Assembly (NCBI RefSeq): GCF_016918855.1
Contig: NZ_JADKYB010000012.1
Coordinates: forward strand, 1-64,000
DNA length: 64,000 bases
DNA from: Actinacidiphila acididurans
Lineage (GTDB): Bacteria > Actinomycetota > Actinomycetes > Streptomycetales > Streptomycetaceae
Reading direction: 5' to 3'
Under the pieces are notes generated by a model. The model saw only the letters and a list, made by a program, of their open reading frames with translations. It was not told the DNA's origin and did not search any database. Position numbers and translations under genes: made by a program. Position 1 is the first letter of the stretch. Every line of letters starts with the position of its first letter. Below, in pieces: positions 27,065 through 34,841 of the stretch.

Positions 27065-28881
27065 CCCCCCACACCCCCATCGACCAGGCGCTCGTCAGGG
27101 TGGGCGCCGCGCTGCCGCCTCAGCGCGTGCGAACCGCCCCTGATCTGGACCCGGCGCCGGACCTGCTGGAACAACGCGAGCCGTACGCGGTGGCCGACGC
27201 CGCGGCCATCGAGAACCTGCTGCGCTGCTGGGTCCGGGAGACCGGGCTCGACCGCCCGGCCGACGGGATGCTGACAGTGCCGCTGCCGGCCAGCGGCACC
27301 CGGCTACGGGCCGCCGTCCGCCACTGGTCCCACACCGGCCACCACCGCTTCGGCCCCGCCCACCTGGCCGGCGCCGATCGCGTCCCGCTCACCGCCGTGA
27401 CCCTGACCACCCTGCTGGCCCGCGAGGGCGACAGTGCCCCGGCCGAAGCCGCCGACCTCGTCGCCCGCGTCGCGGACTCGGTACGCCGTACGGCCGCGTT
27501 CGTCACCGAGCGCCGCGAACAGCCGGGACCGGCCGAGCCGCTGCTGCCCTTCCTCGACTCGGAACAGGCGCTGATCCTGGGTCACCCCATGCACCCCACG
27601 CCCAAGTCACGCGAAGGGCTCGGTGAGACCGAGGCCGCCACCTACTCGCCGGAGTCGCGCGGCTCCTTCCCGCTGCACTGGATCGCGGTGGCGCCCGAAC
27701 TGCTGGCCACCGACTCGGCCTGGACCGAGCGGGGCCGACCGGTGCCCGCCCCCGACCTGCTGGCGGCCCTCGCCGGGCCCGGCCTGCGGCTGCCCGAAGG
27801 CGCGGCACCACTGCCGCTGCACCCCTGGCAGGCCCGCGACATCCGTCACCGACCGGGCGTACGCGCCCTGTTCGACGCCGGCGCGCTGCAGGATCTCGGC
27901 CCGGTCGGTACGGCGTGGCACCCCACCTCCTCGGTGCGTACGGTCTACCGGCCGGACGCCGCGGTGATGCTGAAGCTGTCGCTCGGCCTGCGCATCACCA
28001 ACTCCCGCCGAGAGAATCTGCGCAAGGAACTGCTGCGCGGCACCGAGGTGCATCGCCTGCTGCGCAGTGGCCTCGCCGTCCAATGGCACGCCGCGCACCC
28101 GGCGTTCGACATTGTGCGCGACCCGGCCTGGCTCGCGGTGAACGACGCCGACGGCCGACCGGTCCCCGGGCTCGACGTGATGCTCAGGCACAACGCCTTC
28201 GGCGCCGGTCACCAGGCGCACTGCGTCGCCGGACTCACCTCGCCCCGCCCCTGGCAGGACCTGCCGCTGCCCGCCATGCGCTCACGACTGGCCGTCCTCG
28301 TCGCCGCCCTGGCCCAGCGCACGGGTCGGCCCGCCGCCGCCGTGGCCACCGAGTGGTTCCTGCGCTATCTGGACGCGGTCGTCCGCCCCGTGCTCTGGCT
28401 CGACGGCGAGGCCGGGATCGCCCTGGAGGCCCACCAGCAGAACACCCTGGTACTGCTCGACGCCGACGGCTGGCCGTCCGGCGGACGCTACCGCGACAAC
28501 CAGGGCTACTACTTCCGGGTCTCCCGCCGCTCCGACCTCGATGCCCGGCTGCCCGGCATCGGCATCGACAGCGACACCTTCGTGGCCGACGACATCGCCG
28601 ACGAACGCTTCGCCTACTACCTTGGCATCAACAACGTCTTCGGCCTGATCGGTGCCTTCGGCTCCCAGAAGCTGGCCGACGAAGAGGTGCTCCTCGCCGC
28701 CTTCCGGCGCTTCCTCGGCACCGTCGGCGGGCGCAGCGCCCTGCCCGACTTGCTGCTGGACACCTCCCACCTGCGCTGCAAGGCCAACCTGCTGACCCGG
28801 CTGAACGGCATGGACGAACTCGTCGGCCCGGTCGACACCCAGTCCGTGTACGTCACCGTGCCCAACCCACTGGCCCGGTGA
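27061..28881 (+). CDS. IucA/IucC family NIS siderophore synthetase (first)
   Basis: This 606-residue enzyme is an NRPS-independent siderophore (NIS) synthetase, which adenylates a carboxylate such as citrate or a hydroxamate-bearing acid and condenses it with an amine or alcohol. Family motifs are ILGHPMHPTPKSREG near residue 178, PLPLHPWQARD near 255, KLSLGLRITNSRRENLRKEL near 305, and EAHQQNTLVLLD in the ATP site. The C-terminal FhuF-like part includes YYLGINNVFGLIGAFG and LRCKANLLTRL. Its start overlaps the stop of the 43-codon ORF, and the GNAT gene follows after 75 bases. The substrate class cannot be set from motifs alone. Confidence 0.93.
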   Translation: MTPHTPIDQALVRVGAALPPQRVRTAPDLDPAPDLLEQREPYAVADAAAIENLLRCWVRETGLDRPADGMLTVPLPASGTRLRAAVRHWSHTGHHRFGPAHLAGADRVPLTAVTLTTLLAREGDSAPAEAADLVARVADSVRRTAAFVTERREQPGPAEPLLPFLDSEQALILGHPMHPTPKSREGLGETEAATYSPESRGSFPLHWIAVAPELLATDSAWTERGRPVPAPDLLAALAGPGLRLPEGAAPLPLHPWQARDIRHRPGVRALFDAGALQDLGPVGTAWHPTSSVRTVYRPDAAVMLKLSLGLRITNSRRENLRKELLRGTEVHRLLRSGLAVQWHAAHPAFDIVRDPAWLAVNDADGRPVPGLDVMLRHNAFGAGHQAHCVAGLTSPRPWQDLPLPAMRSRLAVLVAALAQRTGRPAAAVATEWFLRYLDAVVRPVLWLDGEAGIALEAHQQNTLVLLDADGWPSGGRYRDNQGYYFRVSRRSDLDARLPGIGIDSDTFVADDIADERFAYYLGINNVFGLIGAFGSQKLADEEVLLAAFRRFLGTVGGRSALPDLLLDTSHLRCKANLLTRLNGMDELVGPVDTQSVYVTVPNPLAR

Positions 28882-28956
28882 GCGCCGGGCACCGCATCCC
28901 AACCACACGCCGGCCCGCTGCCGGGCACCCGGAGCCGAGCAGAGGAAGGAGTTCCG

Positions 28957-29664
28957 TTGCCACCCTCCGACCCCAGCGCCGAGGACACCCTCGACCTGAA
29001 GCTGCCCGCCGAAGCTCTGGCGCTCATCCCTGAGGAACCCCAACAGGAGCGGGGTGCCGGTCGTGACCCCGCGACGGGTACCGACGACCGGGCCGCGCTG
29101 CTCGACCACATCGCCGCCTGGGGCCCCGCCGACACCCCGCACGGCTCGTTCCGTCTCGTCCCAGTGGTGCCCGCCCGTGACCTGGCCCTGATCACCCGAT
29201 GGATGAACGACCCGGCTGTCGCCGAGTTCTGGGAGCTGGCCGGCGAGGCTCACATCACCGAGAAGCACCTGAGCGCACAACTCGACGGCGACGGCCGCAG
29301 TGTGCCCTGCCTGGGCGTGCTCAAGGACATCCCGATGAGCTATTGGGAGATCTACCGCGCCGACCTGGACCCGCTCGCCCGCTACTACCCGGCGAGGCCC
29401 CACGACACCGGCGTCCACCTCCTCATCGGTGGCGTCGCCGATCGTGCCCGCGGCCTCGGCAGCACCCTGCTGCGTACGGTCTGCGGGATGGTCCTGGAGC
29501 ACCGGCCCGCCTGCACCCGTGTGGTGGCCGAACCCGACCTGCGCAACACCCCCTCCGTCTCCGCCTTCCTCACCGCGGGTTTCCGCTTCTGCGCCGAGGT
29601 CGACCTCCCCGGCAAACGCGCGGGCCTGATGATCCGCGACCGAGCCCTGTCCCACCTCATGTGA
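28957..29664 (+). CDS. GNAT acyltransferase of the siderophore cluster
   Basis: This 235-residue protein is a GNAT-fold acyltransferase of the siderophore (IucB/RhbD/MbtK-like) group, which acylates a hydroxylamine or amine of the siderophore building block. The first 65 residues are a Pro/Asp-rich extension. The GNAT core runs from FRLVPVVPARDLALITRWMNDPAVAEFWELAG to the acetyl-CoA-binding region DRARGLGSTLLRTV, and the family motif ending NTPSVSAFLTAGFRF is present. The start is TTG at 28957, supported by AGAGGAAGGAG at 28941-28951. No N-hydroxylating monooxygenase is encoded nearby, so the acceptor is uncertain. Confidence 0.85.
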   Translation: MPPSDPSAEDTLDLKLPAEALALIPEEPQQERGAGRDPATGTDDRAALLDHIAAWGPADTPHGSFRLVPVVPARDLALITRWMNDPAVAEFWELAGEAHITEKHLSAQLDGDGRSVPCLGVLKDIPMSYWEIYRADLDPLARYYPARPHDTGVHLLIGGVADRARGLGSTLLRTVCGMVLEHRPACTRVVAEPDLRNTPSVSAFLTAGFRFCAEVDLPGKRAGLMIRDRALSHLM

Positions 29665-29670
29665 ACGGCT

Positions 29671-29724
29671 GAGGTCGGCCGCCGGTGCTCCGGTCCGGTC
29701 GGCGGCCTCGGCCTCGCGTGTTTT
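29671..29724 (+). terminator. intercistronic hairpin with T run in the siderophore operon
   Basis: GAGG (29671-29674) and GGCCGCCG (29677-29684) pair with CGGCGGCC (29700-29707) and CCTC (29712-29715), around a small internal loop. GCGTGTTTT follows. It lies 7 bases after the GNAT stop and 38 before the second synthetase start. It could be a partial terminator or an mRNA processing and stability site that lowers expression of the last gene. Confidence 0.5.
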
Positions 29725-29761
29725 CCGACCCACCACCTCGTCCCCGTGCAGGAGCCCACCT

Positions 29762-31522
29762 GTGATCGTCCCGCCCTCTCCCGACGGCGCCGCCTGGCAC
29801 CGCGCGGCCCGGCGACTGCTCGCCAAAATGCTTGCCGAATTCGCCTACGAAGAGGTGATCATCCCGGTGCCGGAGCCCACCGCCGGCCCCACGTCGTACC
29901 GCCTGGACCTCGACCCCGACATCACCTACCGATTCCGCGCGCGCCGCGGTTCGTACGGCAGTTGGTACGTGGACCCGGAGAGCATCGGCCCCACCGGGGA
30001 TCCCCTGCACTTCCTCAGACATGGGTACGACACCGTGCTCGGACTCGGCGGAGACACCACCGGACACCTGATCAAGGAACTGCTGGCCACCCTGTGCGCC
30101 GACACGCGGCTGGACGCCACCGCCCTCAGCGCCGCCGAACTCGCCGACCTCGACTACGCCGAACTCGAAGGGCACCAGACCGGGCACCCCTGGCTGGTCG
30201 CCAACAAAGGACGTATCGGATTCTCCGACGCGGACGCCGCCCGCTGGGCACCTGAGGCCCGCAGGCACCACCGGCTGCCCTGGATCGCGGTCCACCGCAA
30301 CATGGCCCGATACCGCGGCATCCCCACCCTTGCCACCCCCGATCTCCTCTACGTGGAGGAACTCGCCCCCGCCACGCTCGACACCTTCCACCACGCCATC
30401 GCCGACCGGGGCCGGGAACCCGCCGACTACCTGCTGCTGCCCGTCCACCCCTGGCAGTGGGAGCAGGTCGTCGCCCCGCTGTTCGCCCCGGCGATCGCCG
30501 ACGGATCCATCCTGCACCTCGGCACCGACAACGACCTCCGGCTGCCCCAGCAGTCCATCCGTACTTTCCTCAACGTCACCCGACCGCGTCGTCGTACGGT
30601 CAAACTCCCCCTCTCCGTCCTCAACACCCTCGTCTGGCGTGGCCTGCCCACCGAACGCACCCTTGCCGCGCCCGCCGTGACCGCATGGGTGCACGCCCTG
30701 CGCGACCGGGACCGCTTCCTGCGCGACGAGACCAGAGTGATTCTGCTCGGCGAGGTCGCGTCCATCGCGGTGGCGCACCCGCAGTACGACGCCCTGCCCA
30801 CCGTGCCCTACCAGTACCGGGAACTGCTCGGCTGCATCTGGCGCGAGCCGCTCGGCACCTACCTCGACCCCGGCGAGCGGGCCCGTACGCTCGCCGCGCT
30901 GCTGCACACCGATCCCACGGGCCGAGCCTTCACCGCGGAGCTGGTCGAACGATCCGGACTCGCCCCCCGGGTCTGGCTGCGGCACCTGTTCGCTGCGCTG
31001 CTGCCCCCGTTGCTGCACTTCCTCTACCGCTACGGCACGGTGTTCTCACCGCACGGCGAGAACGCCATCGTGGTCTTCGACGAGCACGACATCCCGGTCC
31101 GCCTCGCGGTGAAGGACTTCGTCGACGACATCAACGTCTCCGCCGAACCGCTGTCCGAGCATGACACCATGCCGGACGACGTACGAGCCGTACTCCTCAC
31201 CGAATCACCCGAATTCCTGACACAGTTCATCCATTCGGGCCTCTTCGTCGGGGTGTTCCGCTACCTCGCGCCGCTGTGCGACCAGCAGTTGGGCGTTCCC
31301 GAAGCCGAGTTCTGGGCATTGGCGCGCGAGGAGATCCTGCGCCACCAGGAGCGCTTCCCCGAGCTCAAGGAACGATTCGCCACGTTCGACCTGCTCACGC
31401 CGCGGATCGAGCGGTTGTGCCTGAACCGGAACCGGCTGCACCTCGACGGCTACCGGGACCGGCCGCAGCGCCCGCACGCCGCCGTCCACGGCTTTGTCCA
31501 CAACCCGCTCCACCGACCCTGA
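29762..31522 (+). CDS. IucA/IucC family NIS siderophore synthetase (second)
   Basis: This 586-residue protein is a second NIS synthetase, clearly diverged from the first. GHPWLVANKGRIGFS near residue 140, YLLLPVHPWQWEQV near 225, KLPLSVLNTLVWRGLP near 280 and SPHGENAIVVFDEHDIPVRLAVKDFVDDI near 430 are its ATP and substrate motifs. Two different synthetases imply two condensation steps, for example addition of two arms to one dicarboxylate core. The GTG start follows CAGGAG at 29748-29753. The gene ends the cluster. No exporter, receptor or siderophore-binding protein gene is adjacent. Confidence 0.93.
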   Translation: MIVPPSPDGAAWHRAARRLLAKMLAEFAYEEVIIPVPEPTAGPTSYRLDLDPDITYRFRARRGSYGSWYVDPESIGPTGDPLHFLRHGYDTVLGLGGDTTGHLIKELLATLCADTRLDATALSAAELADLDYAELEGHQTGHPWLVANKGRIGFSDADAARWAPEARRHHRLPWIAVHRNMARYRGIPTLATPDLLYVEELAPATLDTFHHAIADRGREPADYLLLPVHPWQWEQVVAPLFAPAIADGSILHLGTDNDLRLPQQSIRTFLNVTRPRRRTVKLPLSVLNTLVWRGLPTERTLAAPAVTAWVHALRDRDRFLRDETRVILLGEVASIAVAHPQYDALPTVPYQYRELLGCIWREPLGTYLDPGERARTLAALLHTDPTGRAFTAELVERSGLAPRVWLRHLFAALLPPLLHFLYRYGTVFSPHGENAIVVFDEHDIPVRLAVKDFVDDINVSAEPLSEHDTMPDDVRAVLLTESPEFLTQFIHSGLFVGVFRYLAPLCDQQLGVPEAEFWALAREEILRHQERFPELKERFATFDLLTPRIERLCLNRNRLHLDGYRDRPQRPHAAVHGFVHNPLHRP

Positions 31523-31543
31523 CCCGGTCGGGCGGGACATCGC

Positions 31544-31549
31544 TACGAT
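31544..31549 (+). promoter_or_regulatory. -10 hexamer upstream of the FHA gene
   Basis: TACGAT ends seven bases before an in-frame GTG at 31557. Either the FHA protein starts there on a leaderless mRNA (30 residues longer), or this promoter gives a 90-base leader to ATG 31647. Confidence 0.4.
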
Positions 31550-31646
31550 CCCCGTAGTGACGCAGCCGGCGGCCGGGACACACGTACCAACCCACCCGCG
31601 CGCGGCCGGCCCGGGAAGAACCGAACGGAGCGAAGGGGGGCGGGCG

Positions 31647-32201
31647 ATGAAGGACGGCACGGACACCGGCGTCTGTCCGGAGTGCGGCACGCCCGGCGTG
31701 CGGCCGGGGCAGTTGGTCTGCCAGGGCTGCTTCGTGCCCTTCTCCCTGATGGCACCGCCGAAGGACCGGGACGACGATCCCGACCCCACCGCCGACCTGC
31801 CCCAGGTGGACCCGGACAACGAGCAGACCCGGGTGATCAACATGATTCCCGGCGCGCTGCCCCGCCCCGCGCAGACCCGCAGGGACACCCCGCCCAGGGC
31901 GCTGCGGCTGTCCTTCCCGGGCGGGGAGATCGTGCCCGTCGAGCCCGGGGTGCGCATACGCATAGGCCGCGACCCGCAGCTCTGCCCGGCAGTTGCTTTC
32001 CTGTCCACCCGCGACAACCTCTCGCGGCTGCATGCCACCGTGGCGGTCGAGGCGGACGGCTCCGCCTGGATCTCCGACGAGGGCTCCACCAACGGCACCT
32101 TCGCGCACGGCTATCGCCTCGGTCCGGGGGACCGCGCTCCTCTGCGTCCCGGCGACCGAATACGGCTGGCCGCGGACGTGAACGTGAACGTGCTGCCCTG
32201 A
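31647..32201 (+). CDS. zinc-ribbon and FHA domain protein
   Basis: This 184-residue cytoplasmic protein combines an N-terminal zinc ribbon (CPEC and CQGC at about residues 10-13 and 26-29) with a C-terminal FHA domain, a phosphothreonine-binding module. The FHA signature is readable: RIRIGRDP, NLSRLHATV and DEGSTNGTF. The linker between them is acidic and contains the segment DNEQTRVINM, where a Thr could be a kinase target. AAGGGGGG at 31633-31640 sets ATG 31647. It converges on a Ser/Thr kinase gene, the likely source of the phosphate signal it reads. Confidence 0.85.
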   Translation: MKDGTDTGVCPECGTPGVRPGQLVCQGCFVPFSLMAPPKDRDDDPDPTADLPQVDPDNEQTRVINMIPGALPRPAQTRRDTPPRALRLSFPGGEIVPVEPGVRIRIGRDPQLCPAVAFLSTRDNLSRLHATVAVEADGSAWISDEGSTNGTFAHGYRLGPGDRAPLRPGDRIRLAADVNVNVLP

Positions 32202-32286
32202 GCGAGCGCCGTCGCGGCCCGGCCGGCCTTCGGCCCGGGCACGTCGGCCTTCGGGCAGAGCCCTTCACCGCTCCCGCGGGGCGCCC

Positions 32287-33492
32287 CTACTCGGCGCGGG
32301 ACGCGGCATAGGCGGCGACACAGCGGGAGAGCGGGTGATCAGGACCCAGCGCCAATGAGGTGTTCTGCGCCAGCTCCGTCAGGCGGCGGGACACCGCGGC
32401 GGCGCCGTTGAGTCCTTCGAGTGCCCGGGCGCGGCCGAACAGCGCGGCGAAGGACGCCGGTTCGTCCTCGGCGCCCAGGCGGGTGATCTGCTGCAACGCC
32501 TGCCAGTAGCGCCGGTCGGCGTCGGCGAACCTGCCCTGGGCGAGCAGCCCTTCGCCGTCCTCCAGCATGGTCCACACCACCTGCCGGGCCCCGTTGACCA
32601 AAGCGCTGGGGGTGCGCGGCGCTGCGCCGGACCGCTGCATGGCCCGCAGCCGCAGAGCGACCTCGCCCGCCCCGGCCGGGCGGTCCTCCGGACGTTTGGC
32701 CAGCAGTCGGTGGATCAGGCGCGCCAGGTCCGCCGGCACCTCGGGTCGGCGGCTCTCGATCCGTTCCGGCGTCTCGTGCACATGCGCATAGGCATATCCG
32801 ACGGCATTGCCCGCGGTGAAAGGAGGTCCTTCGGCGAGCATCGCGTACAGCACACATCCCAGCGAGTAGAGGTCCGACTGCTCAGTGACCTCATGGCCCT
32901 GGGCCTGCTCCGGCGAGAAGAACCGCGGGGAGCCCAGCACCGCGTGCGGGTCGGTGTAGCGGGTGAGTGTGGTGTCCCGCTGCGTCACCAGGCCGAAGTC
33001 GCAGATCTTGACCACGCCGTCCGGGAGCAGCATCACGTTCTCCGGCTTGATGTCCCGGTGGATCAAGCCGCGCTCGTGGGCGTGCTGCAGGCCGGCGCAG
33101 ATCTGTGCCCCGTATGACAGTACGTCGGCGACCGGCAGTCCACCGCGTTCCAGTAGCACCTGCCGGAAGTCGGTGCCGTTGAGCAGTTCCATGACCAGGA
33201 ACGGGCGCCCCTCGTGCTCGCCCGCGTCATGGACGGTGGCCACGTTCGGATGACTGAGCGCCGCCGCGGCGACCGTCTCCCGGCGGAATCGGCCCTGCCG
33301 CTCGCTGCGGTCGCCGTCGCCCCACTCCTCGCGGAGCGTCAGCACCTTCACCGCCACCCGGCGGGAGAGTCGCTGGTCCACCGCCGCGTAGACCCGCCCG
33401 AATCCGCCGCCACCCAGCGACTCCTCCAGCCGGTACCGCCCGTTCAGGACCGTACCGACCCCGATCTCGCCCGCCACACCGTCCTCGCTCAC
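32287..33492 (-). CDS. soluble Ser/Thr protein kinase with TPR-like tail
   Basis: This 401-residue Hanks-type kinase has all catalytic elements: the glycine loop GGGGFGRVY near residue 27, VAVKVL with the ATP-anchoring Lys near 48, HRDIKPEN near 145, and DFGL near 165. GSPRFFSPEQAQG replaces the classical APE with SPE. There is no membrane segment or PASTA repeat, so it is cytoplasmic, unlike PknB. Residues about 300-400 are helical and end in NTSLALGPDHPLS, a tetratricopeptide-like pattern. The GTG start lies 53 bases after the stop of the NYN-FHA gene on the same strand, so the two are probably cotranscribed. Confidence 0.92.
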   Translation of the reverse strand: MSEDGVAGEIGVGTVLNGRYRLEESLGGGGFGRVYAAVDQRLSRRVAVKVLTLREEWGDGDRSERQGRFRRETVAAAALSHPNVATVHDAGEHEGRPFLVMELLNGTDFRQVLLERGGLPVADVLSYGAQICAGLQHAHERGLIHRDIKPENVMLLPDGVVKICDFGLVTQRDTTLTRYTDPHAVLGSPRFFSPEQAQGHEVTEQSDLYSLGCVLYAMLAEGPPFTAGNAVGYAYAHVHETPERIESRRPEVPADLARLIHRLLAKRPEDRPAGAGEVALRLRAMQRSGAAPRTPSALVNGARQVVWTMLEDGEGLLAQGRFADADRRYWQALQQITRLGAEDEPASFAALFGRARALEGLNGAAAVSRRLTELAQNTSLALGPDHPLSRCVAAYAASRAE

Positions 33493-33545
33493 GTCTGCTC
33501 GTGCCGCTCGCTCACGCCCGCCCGCCCACGCCGGTCGTACCGCCC

Positions 33546-34727
33546 CTACTCTTCGTGCCCCTCACCCGGGCTCGGCCAGGGAAGCGGCACACTCAACATG
33601 GTCGGGCCCACGGCCGAGGCGCTGTCCTGCGGTCCGACCGTACCGTCGGTGGTGTCCTCTTCGAACACGAACTGCCTGCCGCTGGGCAGGAGTTCCAGCC
33701 GGTCGTGGAGCACGATCGAATCACCGCGGCGCAGCGTCCAGACGATGCCGTGGTGGAGGAGGAAGAGTTCGTCGCCGCTGGGCCGGACCCGGCGCACCCG
33801 AGTGCCGTTGGCGCTGCGCTCGTCCACCACCGACAGAACCTTCCCGTCGTAGTGCAGCACCACATGCGTCCGGCTCACGGAGTCCACCGCGGTGTCGTCG
33901 ACCCATGCGCCGAGCGCCACCCCGCCGGCCGCGGGGGCCCGGCCGACGGCCAGCGGCTCGCCCGCCGTGACCATGAAGCGGCCCCGGACCGTGCCGTCCA
34001 TGACGACCTTGACCTGGGCACGGCGGGGCAGCGGCCCCAGGTCGGTGAGCGGCAGGCCGTGCGTCGGACAGAGGACCTTCTCCCTGCGGCGGCGGGGCAG
34101 AGCGGTACTCGGACGGTCGGCGGCACCGAACAGCGGGCAGCCGGGCGCGGGGCAGCGCCAGTCGCGGCTCAGCACGGACCGGTGTCCGGAGGGGGCCCAG
34201 CGGCGCAGCACCCCCGCCTCCAGCAGAATGCCCTCTTCCTCCTTGCGGGACACTTCCCATTCGGGTGGCACCGGCATGACGCGAAGACGTACCCCTGTCC
34301 GGCCGTCCGGCTCCGCGAAGGGGCGCAGAAAGCGGTCCCGGCTGCCCGGGATCCACGGATAGGCGCGGTGGAAATCGAGGAAATTGTCCGCGCTGACCAC
34401 CTGCAGTTCCAAGGCGTCGGCCAACTCCAGGATCCGGTCGTCCGCCCGCGGCAGGACCTCCAGCAGCCCGGTCTCGTACCAGCGGCCCAGGCGCTCGCGC
34501 TCGTCCGCGGTCAGGCGTCCGTCGGTCAGCAGGGAGCGGTCGGTGATCGCGTACACCTGCACCGCCGGGTCGTGGGCGAACTCGGCGAGCGCGTCCAGCA
34601 GTCCTTCGAGCCGGGCCAGATCCGCGGCCCTTTCCCCGCCCAATGCCGGCTCGCGCACGACGTTGGCCACATCCACGACGTATTCGGCGGCGGAAGCATC
34701 AAGCGTCAGGTGGCTCTCGCACTGCAT
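33546..34727 (-). CDS. NYN/PIN-like nuclease-fold protein fused to FHA domain
   Basis: This 393-residue protein starts with a nuclease-like region of about 150 residues: EYVVDVANVVRE with a conserved-type Asp, YAITDRSLL, and LQVVSADNFLDFHRAYPWI. That order of acidic residues suits an NYN/PIN-like RNase. A possible zinc knuckle (CPAPGCP, then CPTHG) lies near the middle. An FHA domain occupies about residues 255-345, with VGRAP, VSRTHVVLHYD and DERSANGTRV. Kinase signalling could therefore steer an RNase. TAGCTT on the minus strand ends eight bases before the ATG, suggesting a leaderless mRNA. The FHA call is firm; the nuclease call is inferred. Confidence 0.75.
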   Translation of the reverse strand: MQCESHLTLDASAAEYVVDVANVVREPALGGERAADLARLEGLLDALAEFAHDPAVQVYAITDRSLLTDGRLTADERERLGRWYETGLLEVLPRADDRILELADALELQVVSADNFLDFHRAYPWIPGSRDRFLRPFAEPDGRTGVRLRVMPVPPEWEVSRKEEEGILLEAGVLRRWAPSGHRSVLSRDWRCPAPGCPLFGAADRPSTALPRRRREKVLCPTHGLPLTDLGPLPRRAQVKVVMDGTVRGRFMVTAGEPLAVGRAPAAGGVALGAWVDDTAVDSVSRTHVVLHYDGKVLSVVDERSANGTRVRRVRPSGDELFLLHHGIVWTLRRGDSIVLHDRLELLPSGRQFVFEEDTTDGTVGPQDSASAVGPTMLSVPLPWPSPGEGHEE

Positions 34728-34809
34728 ATGACCAGAAGCTAGCACCGGCGGACCGGACCGGTCCCGGGAATGCCGGCGGGCGACCGGGGCGGGTGAGAGC
34801 GGGACGGCG

Positions 34810-34832
34810 TTGTCAGTGGCTCGCCGTAGGCT
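34810..34832 (+). promoter_or_regulatory. PafBC-type damage promoter of dinG
   Basis: TTGTCAGTG (34810-34818), eight bases, TAGGCT (34827-34832) is an exact match to TTGTCRGTG-N8-TANNNT. The dinG ATG follows nine bases later, so the mRNA is probably leaderless. Confidence 0.85.
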
Positions 34833-34841
34833 GGCCTCCCT

